44,562 nucleotides of DNA from Solirubrobacter phytolaccae (GCF_027587195.1 NZ_JAPDDP010000066.1:1-44562), one strand, 5' to 3'. Counted from the stretch's first letter, positions 33,754 to 41,810 are shown. The notes: generated by a model from the sequence alone, not told the origin. Program-made: numbers and translations.

Positions 33754-34395
33754 GTGGCCGTGGACACCGAGTCAGAACGAGAGGGACTGCGCGAGCGCAA
33801 GAAGCGCCAGACGCGCGACACGATCGTGCGCACCGCGCTCGAGCTCTTCGATCGCCAGGGCTTCGCCGCCACCACCATCCCGGAGATCGCCGAGGCGGCG
33901 AACGTCTCCCCGCGCACGGTGTCGACCTACTTCCAGGCCAAGGAGGACCTCGTCTTCCCCGGCACCACGGAGATGTTCGAGCGCCTCGAGGCCCTGCTCA
34001 GCGCGCGCGGGCCGGACAAGACGACCGCGGACACGCTCCGCACCTGGTTCGCCGAAGAGGTCCCGCGCCTGGAGTCCGAGCACTTCGTCGTCGCGCGCCG
34101 CGTGATCCAGTCCAGCGAGCACCTGATCGGCTATTCCGGCCGCTTCCGCGCGCGCGGCGAGGAGATCATCGCCCGCTCGATCGCCGAGGACCTGTCCGCC
34201 GACCCCGGCGAGCTCGAGCCCCGCTTGGCCTCCGCCGCGACGCTGGCGATCTTCGGCGTCCTCGATTCCCTTAAGGACAAGCAGGACGACTGCGCGCCGA
34301 CCGATCACACCGCTGCGCTCGGCCTGCTGGACCGCGCGCTGCTGTTCGTCGACGCCGGCATCCGCGCGCTGCGGGACAGCCCGCCCTCGAGTTAG
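33754..34395 (+). CDS. TetR family regulator
   Basis: A 213-residue protein from GTG. The DNA-binding domain is clear: RERKKRQTRDTIVRTALELF, FAATTIPEIAEAANVSPRTV and STYFQAKEDL. The C-terminal helices (EHFVVARRVIQSSEHLIG, RFRARGEEIIARSIAE) follow the MftR-type pattern. It is divergent from the MMPL gene across a 155-bp spacer rich in TTGCAAG repeats. It probably represses the exporter operon and itself. Confidence 0.93.
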   Translation: MAVDTESEREGLRERKKRQTRDTIVRTALELFDRQGFAATTIPEIAEAANVSPRTVSTYFQAKEDLVFPGTTEMFERLEALLSARGPDKTTADTLRTWFAEEVPRLESEHFVVARRVIQSSEHLIGYSGRFRARGEEIIARSIAEDLSADPGELEPRLASAATLAIFGVLDSLKDKQDDCAPTDHTAALGLLDRALLFVDAGIRALRDSPPSS

Positions 34396-34451
34396 GTCCA
34401 GAGGTCCGCTCCGCCCGGCATACTCGCCTCAGCGAGCGGTGAGGGAGTGGG

Positions 34452-34895
34452 GTGCGGGGAGCGAAGGGCAAGTGGCTGGTGATCGTGGTGGTCGCGCTGG
34501 CGGGCGCGGCCGGCGGCGCGTACCTCGGCAACGAGGCCGCCCCCGACGTGACCGGCGTGATCGCCTGCCTCGCGGCTGCCGGGTTCGCGCTCGGCGGCCT
34601 GCTCGGCGTGCTCGTGAGCGGTTGGTGGCGGCCGCCGCCCAAGCCGGCCAAGGCGAGCCCGCCGGCGCCGCCCGCCGCCCCACCCCGGCCTGCTCCGGAA
34701 GCGACGCCCGAACCGGTCGTCGCCGCTCCGGCCGCCCCGGCCGCCCCGCCGCCGGCGCCGGAACCCCCTCCGCCCCCGGAGAACGAGGAGCCGGGCTGGT
34801 ACCCGGACCACACCGGCGCACGGCGCTACTGGGACGGCGAGCGCTGGACCGAGAGCCTGTGGCGCGACCGCGCGCCCCGCACGCGCAAGCGTTAG
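34452..34895 (+). CDS. Membrane protein with C-terminal DUF2510 domain
   Basis: A 147-residue protein from GTG with GAGGGAG upstream. Two membrane segments lie at about 8-26 and 33-57, then a long Pro/Ala-rich linker (about 60-110). A DUF2510 motif PGWYPDHTGARRYWDGERWT follows near residues 113-132. DUF2510 is an actinobacterial domain of unknown function, often on membrane proteins. Its stop overlaps that of the putative anti-sigma gene by 4 bases (convergent). Confidence 0.85.
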   Translation: MRGAKGKWLVIVVVALAGAAGGAYLGNEAAPDVTGVIACLAAAGFALGGLLGVLVSGWWRPPPKPAKASPPAPPAAPPRPAPEATPEPVVAAPAAPAAPPPAPEPPPPPENEEPGWYPDHTGARRYWDGERWTESLWRDRAPRTRKR

Positions 34896-35641
34896 ACCAC
34901 CAGCCGCTTGCGGTGCTCGCGGCCCGTCGGGTCGCGCCAGACGATCTCCTGAAGCCCACGCTGCTGGAACAGCACCGCGTTGTCGACCACGCGCAGCTCG
35001 CTCGTCTTCCCGGTCTTGAGGACGAGCGTCACGCGGTCGATGCCGTCGGGGAACAGCACGAAGTAGATCGGCCCGTCGCGTTCGGTGGTCCGGCTCCAGA
35101 ACGGCCACGCATACGTCGGCAGGCCCGCGGTGCAGCTCGACGTGCCCGAACCCCGCGGGCTCTTGATGGCGTCGCAGAACCCGGTTTTACCGTCCCACAG
35201 CGCAGGCATCACGAAGTGCTCGAGCGCACCGAGGCGGGCGACACGCCGGGCTCGTGACCAGTCCGGTTCGACAAGGACGATCTTCGACCCCGGTGACCGT
35301 GGCGCGTCTTGCTCGAACCGGTCGGACGGTCGCGCGGGCCGCCGCAGCGCGCCGAGCTTGGCCTCGGCCAGCGCACGCGCTTCGGCCATCGATGCCGGGG
35401 GTGTGTTCGGATCGCGCATCACCGGGCTGAACGGGTTCGGCTCCGCGGTCGCGGTCGGGACCGGCGTGGTGACGGCCGGCCGCTCGTCGCGGCCTTCCGG
35501 TCGGCCGGCGATCAGGAGCGCCGCCGCGGCGAGCGCGGCCGCGGGCGCTGTGATCCGCAGCAGCACGCGACGGCGTCGCCGGTGAGAACGCCGCTCGGCG
35601 ACGTCGCGGACGAGCAAGCGCAGCTCCGGGACTTCAGACAT
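34892..35641 (-). CDS. Putative membrane anti-sigma factor
   Basis: A 249-residue protein. A short cytoplasmic N-terminus (about 1-27, Arg-rich) is followed by one membrane segment (about 28-47, TAPAAALAAAALLIAG) and a 200-residue extracytoplasmic domain I do not recognise. It has a Cys pair and ends in a beta-rich segment. It overlaps the ECF sigma gene by 8 bp and is transcribed just after it, the usual place of a cognate anti-sigma factor. No zinc-binding ASD motif (HxxxCxxC) is visible, so the assignment rests on context. Confidence 0.72.
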   Translation of the reverse strand: MSEVPELRLLVRDVAERRSHRRRRRVLLRITAPAAALAAAALLIAGRPEGRDERPAVTTPVPTATAEPNPFSPVMRDPNTPPASMAEARALAEAKLGALRRPARPSDRFEQDAPRSPGSKIVLVEPDWSRARRVARLGALEHFVMPALWDGKTGFCDAIKSPRGSGTSSCTAGLPTYAWPFWSRTTERDGPIYFVLFPDGIDRVTLVLKTGKTSELRVVDNAVLFQQRGLQEIVWRDPTGREHRKRLVV

Positions 35642-36188
35642 CGTCGTGCTCCACGATCGTTCGCAGGGTCAGCAGCCCGCGGCTCACGTGCTTGCGCGCG
35701 ACCAGCGTCGAGCACTGCATCCGCTCCGCGAGCTCGGGATAGCTCAGCTCCTCGATCACGCGCGCACGGATCGCCTCCGCCTCACGTGGGCGCAGATGGG
35801 CGAGCAGCTCTTCGACCGAGCGGCTGCCGAGCCGGTCCACCCGCTCGAGCCGCTCGTCGATCAACTCGAGCCGCCCCGCGCCGAGCTTGCGCCGCGCCCG
35901 TTCCTCGACCTGGCCGCGTTTGATCGAGCGCAACAGCTTGTGGCGCGCGATCCCGATCAGCCACGCCACCGCCGGGCCGTCCTGCGCGCGGTAGCGCCGG
36001 ACCGAGCCGAGCGCGGCGACGAACGTCTCGGCCGCGAGATCGATCGCGACGTCCGACGACGCCGTCCGCTTGCGCAGGTAGCTGAGCACGAGCCGCTCGT
36101 GCCGCAGGTAGAACTGGTCGAACGCCGCCGGCTCCCGTGGCGTGCGGCGCAGCAGCTCTTCGTCGGAGAGTCGGTCGAGGTTCGCCAC
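35634..36188 (-). CDS. ECF-type RNA polymerase sigma factor
   Basis: A 184-residue protein from GTG. Region 2 has FDQFYLRHERLVLSYLRKRT, AIDLAAETFVAAL and VAWLIGIARHKLLRSIKR. Region 4 has LRPREAEAIRARVIEELSYPELAERMQCSTLVARKHVSRGLLTL. It lies 47 bp downstream of the secreted-protein gene, with a hairpin at that stop, and overlaps the putative anti-sigma gene. Control of envelope functions, perhaps including the upstream protease, is inferred. Confidence 0.93.
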   Translation of the reverse strand: MANLDRLSDEELLRRTPREPAAFDQFYLRHERLVLSYLRKRTASSDVAIDLAAETFVAALGSVRRYRAQDGPAVAWLIGIARHKLLRSIKRGQVEERARRKLGAGRLELIDERLERVDRLGSRSVEELLAHLRPREAEAIRARVIEELSYPELAERMQCSTLVARKHVSRGLLTLRTIVEHDDV

Positions 36189-36230
36189 TACTGACCACTT
36201 CTCCGCACCGCTTCAAACGTGACATGCGCG

Positions 36231-36251
36231 CCGCGTCACTTGACGACGCGG
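36231..36251 (-). terminator. Hairpin overlapping the stop of the secreted-protein gene
   Basis: CCGCGTC (36231-36237) and GACGCGG (36245-36251) form a 7-bp stem with a 7-base loop spanning the stop codon at 36236. No T-run follows on the minus strand, so it may be only an attenuator between the secreted-protein gene and the sigma factor gene. Confidence 0.35.
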
Positions 36252-37168
36252 AACATCAGCGGGCACCCATAGTCCCCGCGCAACTCGTTCCCGCGACTGC
36301 GGTAGACCGGCCACACCTCGCTGAAGCCGAGCTTCGACCGGCTCACGCTGAATCGGAATCGGCCATGGCGGTCGGTCCGCACCGTCTTCCACACCTTCGC
36401 GGCGGGCCGCGCCGGCGGCACGCGATACAGACGCACGGGTCGACCGGCCACGGGCGGATCGATAGCCCCGAGGACCGACAGCCGGCGGCCGCGCTTGACC
36501 TCGACCACCCGGAGACCACGGGGATTCCGGAGTTGCGGGGCGAAGCGCATGCCCAGCTGGGCGCCGAGGCGCCCGCTGATCCTGATCGGCCCGGACATCG
36601 CTTCCAGGGGCGACATGGAGGGCTGTCCCGGCAGCGGGCTCAAGCTCGTCTTGAGCGTGAACCGCACCCGGAGATCCATCCCCGCCCAGAGCGGCCGGTC
36701 GGTGACCGAGTACAGGTACCGCACCCGTGACGTGCTCCCGGCCGGCACCAGCAGGTCGCGCTGCTGGTTGTCCACCTCCCACCCGTGGAAGCCACCGGGC
36801 CAGGTCGGGGAACACGAAGGCCGCCCCCGCATGCCCCCGACGCCTCCGGTGAACGCGGCCGGCCCCTCGACCACGGCCGGCGGGCCGGACGCGAACAGCG
36901 GCGTTCCCTCGAGTACCCGCGGCTGCGTTCGACGCGATGCGAACAGGGGCAGCTCAGCGCCCAGGGCGACGCGCTCATCCTGCGCGCCGCCGGTGACGAG
37001 CACGGTGAACGTCAGCAGCTGCCCGTCGGCGCCGCTGCGCACCGTTGAGCGATCGGCGCTGACTTCGATCCGGACCTGGCCTGACGCCCCATCGGCGATC
37101 CAGCCGCTGACCCCGACCGCGACCAGCGCTGCCAGCACACCCCTACGGCACGCGTCCCGGATCAGCAT
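36236..37168 (-). CDS. Secreted hypothetical protein, beta-rich
   Basis: A 310-residue precursor. The signal peptide MLIRDACRRGVLAALVAVGVSGW with ASG before the mature start is evident. The mature part begins VRIEVSADRSTVRSGADGQLLTFTVLVTG, an Ig-like or DUF11-like beta pattern. A C-terminal module (GRPVRLYRVPPARPAAKVWKTVRTDRHGRFRFSV) resembles a carboxypeptidase-regulatory or transthyretin-like repeat. No catalytic motif is visible. Its start overlaps the protease stop by 7 bp, so the two are coupled. Confidence 0.85.
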   Translation of the reverse strand: MLIRDACRRGVLAALVAVGVSGWIADGASGQVRIEVSADRSTVRSGADGQLLTFTVLVTGGAQDERVALGAELPLFASRRTQPRVLEGTPLFASGPPAVVEGPAAFTGGVGGMRGRPSCSPTWPGGFHGWEVDNQQRDLLVPAGSTSRVRYLYSVTDRPLWAGMDLRVRFTLKTSLSPLPGQPSMSPLEAMSGPIRISGRLGAQLGMRFAPQLRNPRGLRVVEVKRGRRLSVLGAIDPPVAGRPVRLYRVPPARPAAKVWKTVRTDRHGRFRFSVSRSKLGFSEVWPVYRSRGNELRGDYGCPLMFRVVK

Positions 37169-38127
37169 CCCCCGGCGGTCACCCCGTACCGGCAGCGCAG
37201 GCCCACGGCGTCGCCATAGCCCAGCGTGCGCCGGAAGATGTCAGCCGTCGCGGTGTGGTGCATCGTCAGGTAGAACGCGTTCACCTCGCCGAGCCCGACG
37301 CTGTGGCCACCCTCGTGCGTCGCGACGCTCTGCACGTCCAACGTGCCGCCGGCTCCGTTGAGGCTCCACGGGGAGGCGTCGTTGAAGCGCATATCCACGT
37401 TGTGGAAGAACACGCCGTCGTACGAGTACCAGATCGTGCAGGCGGCGAAGCCGCTGCTGCAGCCCACGGCGCTCATCGATCCGAAATCGACCACGTTGAC
37501 GCCGTCCGGTGTCATCTGCGGGACCGCGGTCGTCGTCCCGGCGTACACGTGTTGGATCGCCGTCACGTTCCCCCACCCGCAGCTGTTGTACGTGGTGTCC
37601 CAGTTCTGGAGCCCGGCGCCGATCTGGTAGAGGTAGGTCGCAGGCATGTAGCCGCCCTGACGGTTGCGCCACTCGTAGCCACCTCCGCCCGAGCCGTTCA
37701 TGAGCCGCGGACCCACCCACGTGTAGCCACCGGTGCTGCAGCCCGTGTCGGCCTGCTTGAGCTGTCGCTGCGCGGAGGATGCGGCCGGCACGACGCCCTC
37801 CCACTGCACCGCACGTGGCTCGGTCGGCGGCAGGTACCGGGCCGCGGACTCCTCCCGCATCTTCGCCCAACGCGCGGCGGCGCCCGCAAGCTTCGGATCT
37901 TCGAAGGTTCCGGACACGCCGCCGCCGCCGCGTCCGGGCTCAGGGCTGTCGAACCAGCTGATGGGCAGCATCTCGACCTTGCCCTCCGGGCCACGAACCG
38001 GAGCGACCGTCACGCTGCGCTCGAGGTCGCCGTCGGGATCACATCGGGTGACTCTGTACGAGCCTGATTCGTAGTACTCGGTCACCTCGAGCCCGCGGTC
38101 ACGCGACGCGGTGCTGACGCTCATCAT
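37162..38127 (-). CDS. Metzincin-like (matrixin-type) metalloprotease
   Basis: A 321-residue protein. The zinc motif HEGGHSVGLGE and a Met-turn-like segment LTMHHTA, followed by RTLGYGDAVGLRCRYG, match matrixin-like peptidases. The third ligand position carries Glu instead of His or Asp; the codon is GAG. Six or more cysteines suggest disulfides and an extracytoplasmic location. However, no signal peptide follows either of the two adjacent ATG codons, and an in-frame TGA lies two codons upstream, so export is unexplained. It heads the run protease, secreted protein, sigma, anti-sigma. Confidence 0.85.
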   Translation of the reverse strand: MMSVSTASRDRGLEVTEYYESGSYRVTRCDPDGDLERSVTVAPVRGPEGKVEMLPISWFDSPEPGRGGGGVSGTFEDPKLAGAAARWAKMREESAARYLPPTEPRAVQWEGVVPAASSAQRQLKQADTGCSTGGYTWVGPRLMNGSGGGGYEWRNRQGGYMPATYLYQIGAGLQNWDTTYNSCGWGNVTAIQHVYAGTTTAVPQMTPDGVNVVDFGSMSAVGCSSGFAACTIWYSYDGVFFHNVDMRFNDASPWSLNGAGGTLDVQSVATHEGGHSVGLGEVNAFYLTMHHTATADIFRRTLGYGDAVGLRCRYGVTAGGC

Positions 38128-38265
38128 TATTCAACTGTCACTTCGCGCTGGTGAGCGCACAGGGTGTGTAGCGACGGCCCTGATCGGTTTCAAGCATTCA
38201 TGCTGGTGAAGGCAGTCGTATCAGTCAGCCTCGTGACTCGGTCCCCGCGGAGTGCGGCGCACGTT

Positions 38266-38282
38266 GCAGTAGCGGCGTACTG
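38266..38282. promoter_or_regulatory. Third copy of the CAGTA-N6-TACTG palindrome
   Basis: CAGTA (38267-38271) and TACTG (38278-38282) repeat the dyad core of operators A and B; the preceding G at 38266 is also shared. It lies 35 bp before the SGNH hydrolase start, inside a 190-bp spacer. The extra half-site 21 bp away is absent here. It suggests that the same regulator also controls the hydrolase gene. Confidence 0.55.
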
Positions 38283-38317
38283 AGGACACGGGCGGAGCGA
38301 ACCGGGACGCTCCGACC

Positions 38318-39649
38318 ATGAGCTTCTCTGGACTCTTGATCGCGGGCACGCTCGCGCTGACGCTGACGGGACCGGTCCAACCCGCCCCGCGCTACGTCGC
38401 CCTCGGTGACTCGGTCGCGGCCGGCGAAGGCATCGGTGAAGGCTGGACGTGGAACGCCGGCAAGCAGCACTGGGTCGGCGGCAGCACGCCGGGCCGCTGG
38501 GACACGACGTTCCGCCCGGTCCCCTGTCATCAGACGCGGCAGGGCTATCCGTGGGTGGTGGCGGCCCGGCTCGGCGCGGACCTGAAGGACTTCGCCTGCA
38601 CGGGCGCGAGCGGGATCGACGGCATCCTCGGCGTCCAGCCCGACCGTGACCTGGACGGCGCGCAGCTCGGGTGGACGGGTGCCGCTCCGCTGGCCGGGGC
38701 CGCACCGGCGAACCTCGCCTACGACGCGCCGGCACCGCCGTCGCTCGTCTCGCTCACGCTCGGCGCGGACGACGTGGACTTCGCCGGGCTCGTGGGCCGC
38801 TGTTACAAGAAGTACGACGGCGGGTGCAGTCATGCCCCGAGCCGCCTCGACGCGGTTCTGCAGAGACAGAAGGCCAACCTCGCGCACACGCTGCAGGAGA
38901 TCGAACGGCGCGGGGCGGCCGACGGACGCAAGCCGCTCGTGGTCCAGACGACCTACTACGACCCGTTCGGGTCAGACACGAAGTGCGTCGACAACCGTCC
39001 GGAATGGCCGCTCGCCTATCTGAACGCGGCGGACCTCCGCTTCCTCGCCGGCGCGCAGGTGCGGATGAACCAGACGATCATCGACGTCGCGGCCGAGCAC
39101 GGCGCCCTCGTGCTCGACACCGACCCGCTGTTCGCCGACCACCTGTGGTGCTCGCCCGACCCGTGGGTGTACGGGATCTCCATCAAGCGCTCGGACAAGC
39201 ACACGATGGCGCCGTTCCATCCGATGCCCGCGGGCCAGCAGGCGCTCGGCGAGGCGATGGCCACGGTCTTCGCGAGCGCGGCGCCGGTCGACGCCGGCAC
39301 GGACGTGCACGTTCGGGTCGCGCACGGCGCACTGCGGTTCTCCTCGGTCAGCACGCCCGGTGAAGCCGCGATCGTGCCCGCGGCCGACCTGCCCGGCAGC
39401 GTTCCGCCGTCGAGTGGCTTCGTGGTGGGCTCCGCGTACGCCGTCACGACCTCCGCGGACTTCAGCGGCGACGTGACGATCGCGCTGCCGTCCGCTCGTG
39501 CCCAGCAGCTCTTCCAGTACCTCGACGGCGGCTGGCGGCCGGTCCCGTCCGCGTTCGACGGGGGCTTCGTGCGCGGGACGGTGTCGTCGCTCTCGCCCGT
39601 CGCGCTCGGGACGACCTCGCTCAACCCCGCCGGTCGGCGAGCGCGCTGA
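38318..39649 (+). CDS. Secreted SGNH/GDSL-family hydrolase
   Basis: A 443-residue protein. A short signal peptide (MSFSGLLIAGTLALTLTGPVQPA) is followed by block I ALGDSVAAGEG with the nucleophile Ser. Block III is LTLGADDVDF, where the usual GND is GAD. The His block reads FHPMPAGQQALG. Disulfide-type cysteines occur at several positions. It likely hydrolyses an ester outside the cell; related actinobacterial enzymes are lipases or esterases. The C-terminal 110 residues form a beta-rich extra domain. Its promoter carries the third copy of the palindrome. Confidence 0.9.
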   Translation: MSFSGLLIAGTLALTLTGPVQPAPRYVALGDSVAAGEGIGEGWTWNAGKQHWVGGSTPGRWDTTFRPVPCHQTRQGYPWVVAARLGADLKDFACTGASGIDGILGVQPDRDLDGAQLGWTGAAPLAGAAPANLAYDAPAPPSLVSLTLGADDVDFAGLVGRCYKKYDGGCSHAPSRLDAVLQRQKANLAHTLQEIERRGAADGRKPLVVQTTYYDPFGSDTKCVDNRPEWPLAYLNAADLRFLAGAQVRMNQTIIDVAAEHGALVLDTDPLFADHLWCSPDPWVYGISIKRSDKHTMAPFHPMPAGQQALGEAMATVFASAAPVDAGTDVHVRVAHGALRFSSVSTPGEAAIVPAADLPGSVPPSSGFVVGSAYAVTTSADFSGDVTIALPSARAQQLFQYLDGGWRPVPSAFDGGFVRGTVSSLSPVALGTTSLNPAGRRAR

Positions 39650-40004
39650 GTCCGGTGTCCACGTCCTTGACCAGCGGCAGGAACTCGGCGGCGCCCGCGA
39701 TCTCGAACGCCCGGGCCGCGCCGGGGCGCGCCGGACGCACCATCGCCACGCGTCCCGCCGCGACGCGCACCTCGCGCACCGCTCCCACCAACGCACGTAG
39801 GCCGGTGGAGTCGCAGAACTGCAGGTGCGAGAGATCGATCAGCAGGCGCGAGCTGGGGCCATCCACCTTCGCCCCGATCTGCGTGCACAGCAGCGGCGCC
39901 GTGTAGAGGTCGAGCTCGCCGTTGACCTCCAGCACGCTGACGCCTTCGACCCGGTGCTCGATCAGCCTGAGCCGTGTTGCCACATCGTCGGATGCCAGGA
40001 ACAT
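39621..40004 (-). CDS. STAS-domain anti-anti-sigma factor
   Basis: A 127-residue protein with a single STAS domain. The segment LLIDLSHLQFCDSTGLRAL carries the phosphorylatable Ser in DSTG. The N-terminus (LIEHRVEGVSVLEVNGELDLYTAP) is typical. Such proteins release sigma factors when unphosphorylated. No kinase (anti-sigma) gene is adjacent; the PP2C phosphatase at 13288 is a possible but unproven partner. It converges with the SGNH gene (29-bp overlap). Confidence 0.92.
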   Translation of the reverse strand: MFLASDDVATRLRLIEHRVEGVSVLEVNGELDLYTAPLLCTQIGAKVDGPSSRLLIDLSHLQFCDSTGLRALVGAVREVRVAAGRVAMVRPARPGAARAFEIAGAAEFLPLVKDVDTGLSALADRRG

Positions 40005-40066
40005 GTGCGCTCCGCTACCCAGCCGCGATCCGGTGGCCGCCTGCCCGGCGGTCTATTCGTCAGCCC

Positions 40067-40108
40067 GGTAACGCGGGTGTCACGCATCCGAGACACGTCC
40101 GCGTTACC
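40067..40108 (-). terminator. Strong hairpin at the end of the hypothetical gene
   Basis: GGTAACGCGG (40067-40076) and CCGCGTTACC (40099-40108) pair perfectly, followed after a 2-base bulge by GTGTC/GACAC and a 10-base loop. The right arm overlaps the stop codon (40104-40106) of the upstream minus-strand gene. No T-run follows, but stem strength suggests a terminator that separates it from the STAS gene. Confidence 0.55.
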
Positions 40109-40607
40109 ACGCGTGAAGCGGATCGACACCCACGTCAAGCGCGAAGCCGTCGACCGCGCGGCAGTCCAGGGCGGTCGTGATCCACGCGCGTGCGGCCTCC
40201 AGCCCGGCGGTGCCGGACGCGGACCCCATGCCGGCGGCCAGCTCGCGAACCGTCGCCTGCAGCGCCTCACCGACGAGCTCGAGCACGAGGCCCGCCGGGC
40301 CGAGCAGGACGAACGGGCCGGCCGCGGGCGCCGGGAGCGTCGCGCCGACCCGCGCGAGCAGTCGCAGCTCCTCGCGCAGACGCGGCAGCTCCGGGTCCTC
40401 GGTGGGAGCGGCCGCCTCGCCGGATGGCTTCGAGCGCGTGGCGCGCGCCCGGATCGCGTGTTCGAGCACGCCGGTGCGGGCCGCGAGCGCGCGTTCGAGC
40501 GCCGGACGGTGGTGGGCCGTCAGCTCGACGCGAAGCACGTCGCAGACGCCGAGACCGCGGGCGGTGCCCGCAAGGTGAGCCGGATCGGCGGTACGGTCTG
40601 GATGCAT
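40104..40607 (-). CDS. Hypothetical protein
   Basis: A 167-residue protein from ATG 40607, which has AGGAG 11 bases upstream. I do not recognise a domain. It is alpha-helical: ALERALAARTGVLEHAIRARA, then a Pro-containing linker, ELPRLREELRLLARVG, and a hydrophobic stretch GPFVLLGPAGLVLELVGEA. The C-terminus reads ALDCRAVDGFALDVGVDPLHAW. It is divergent from the IolE-like gene with a 185-bp spacer. Amino-acid composition supports a real gene. Confidence 0.7.
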   Translation of the reverse strand: MHPDRTADPAHLAGTARGLGVCDVLRVELTAHHRPALERALAARTGVLEHAIRARATRSKPSGEAAAPTEDPELPRLREELRLLARVGATLPAPAAGPFVLLGPAGLVLELVGEALQATVRELAAGMGSASGTAGLEAARAWITTALDCRAVDGFALDVGVDPLHAW

Positions 40608-40792
40608 GGGAGATGACGAGCTCCTGTGCCGGCCCCGGGGCGTTGCCGCGCCGCCGGGGCACTTTTGTTGGTGTGGTGAGGAAGTATATGGGGTGGGTCG
40701 GCGGAGCGGTGGGCGCGCCGCGGAGGTTCGCGATTTGCAGCGAGAACGTGATCGGGCGTTCATACCCACTGAGTAAGTGATTGAATGAGTTG
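40608..40792. other. Divergent promoter region of the hypothetical and IolE-like genes
   Basis: An unusually AT-rich stretch for this window around 40660-40690 and 40760-40790 should hold both promoters. CACT (40767-40770) and AGTG (40776-40779) form a small dyad just before the IolE-like start. No clear transcription-factor site of a known type can be named, and no RNA gene is seen. Confidence 0.35.
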
Positions 40793-41674
40793 ATGCACTC
40801 CATCCACCTCGCCGGCGGCCCGGTCTCGTGGGGCGTCGACTTCGCGGACACGCCCGGCAACCCCGTCCCGGACGTCGTCTTGGACGGGATCGCCGCGGCC
40901 GGACTGGGCTGGATGGAGCTCGGCCCCGTCGGCTACCTCCCGCGTGACCCCGGCGCGGCCCGCGCTGCCCTGCGCGCCCGCGGACTCGGTGCGGTCGGGA
41001 CGTTCGTGTTCGACGACCTGCACCGCCCGGAGGCCCGCGACACCGTGTTGGCCGCGGTGGACGCCGCGCTCGTCGCCATCACCGCCACGGGCGGCACCCG
41101 GCTCGTGCTGATCGACCGGCCCGACGAAGCGCGGGCGGCGACCGCCGGCCGTTCCGCCGCGGCGCCGCGGCTCGGCTCGGCCGCCTGGGAAGCGCTCATC
41201 GACGTCGTGCGCCGCGCCGCCGAACGCGCGTCGGCGACCGGGGTGCGCGCGGTCGTGCACCCGCACGCCGGTGGCTACGTCGAGTTCGAGGACGAGATCG
41301 AGCGGCTGCTCGAAGCGGTGCCGGCCGCGGAGGCCGGGCTGTGCCTGGACACCGGGCACGCGCTCTACGCCGGCAGCGATCCCGCCGAGCTGCTCACGCG
41401 CCACGGCGCCCGCGTCGAGCACCTGCACCTGAAGGACGTCGACGCGCAGGTCAGGGCGCGCGAGCTCGGGTTCTGGGACGCGATCGCCGCCGGCGTCTTC
41501 TGCCCGGTCGGCGACGGCCTCCTCGATCTCGCGCGGGTGCGGGCGGCGCTCGCGACGATCGGGTACTCCGGCTTCGCGACGGTCGAGCAGGATCGCGTGC
41601 CCGGCGCCGCCGGCGATCCGGGCGCCGACCTGCGCGAGAGCGTCAGCCGCCTGCGCGCGGCAGGCATCGGCTGA
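40793..41674 (+). CDS. IolE-like sugar-phosphate isomerase/epimerase (inosose dehydratase family)
   Basis: A 293-residue TIM-barrel protein of the AP-endonuclease-2/xylose-isomerase-like family. GGPVSWGVDFAD at the start and GWMELGPVGYLP resemble IolE (2-keto-myo-inositol dehydratase). Metal-binding-type His and Glu residues occur in VVHPHAGGYVEFEDEIERLL, CLDTGHALYAG and HLHLKDV, with VEQDRVP near the end. ATG 40793 gives the usual start; TTG 40781 is possible. Its role is likely inositol catabolism, together with the convergent IolD-like gene. The exact substrate is inference. Confidence 0.85.
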   Translation: MHSIHLAGGPVSWGVDFADTPGNPVPDVVLDGIAAAGLGWMELGPVGYLPRDPGAARAALRARGLGAVGTFVFDDLHRPEARDTVLAAVDAALVAITATGGTRLVLIDRPDEARAATAGRSAAAPRLGSAAWEALIDVVRRAAERASATGVRAVVHPHAGGYVEFEDEIERLLEAVPAAEAGLCLDTGHALYAGSDPAELLTRHGARVEHLHLKDVDAQVRARELGFWDAIAAGVFCPVGDGLLDLARVRAALATIGYSGFATVEQDRVPGAAGDPGADLRESVSRLRAAGIG

Positions 41675-41810
41675 CGCCGCGCTCCGCGGGCGTCCCGGCG
41701 GCCCGGCAGCCCCGTGGGCGGGCGCGCGACCGGCGTCGCCGACGGACGCATCTGTGCCTGTCCGGGGCGCGCGCGGCTCGATAGCTTCGCGCTGCGGCGA
41801 GTGCGGCCCG

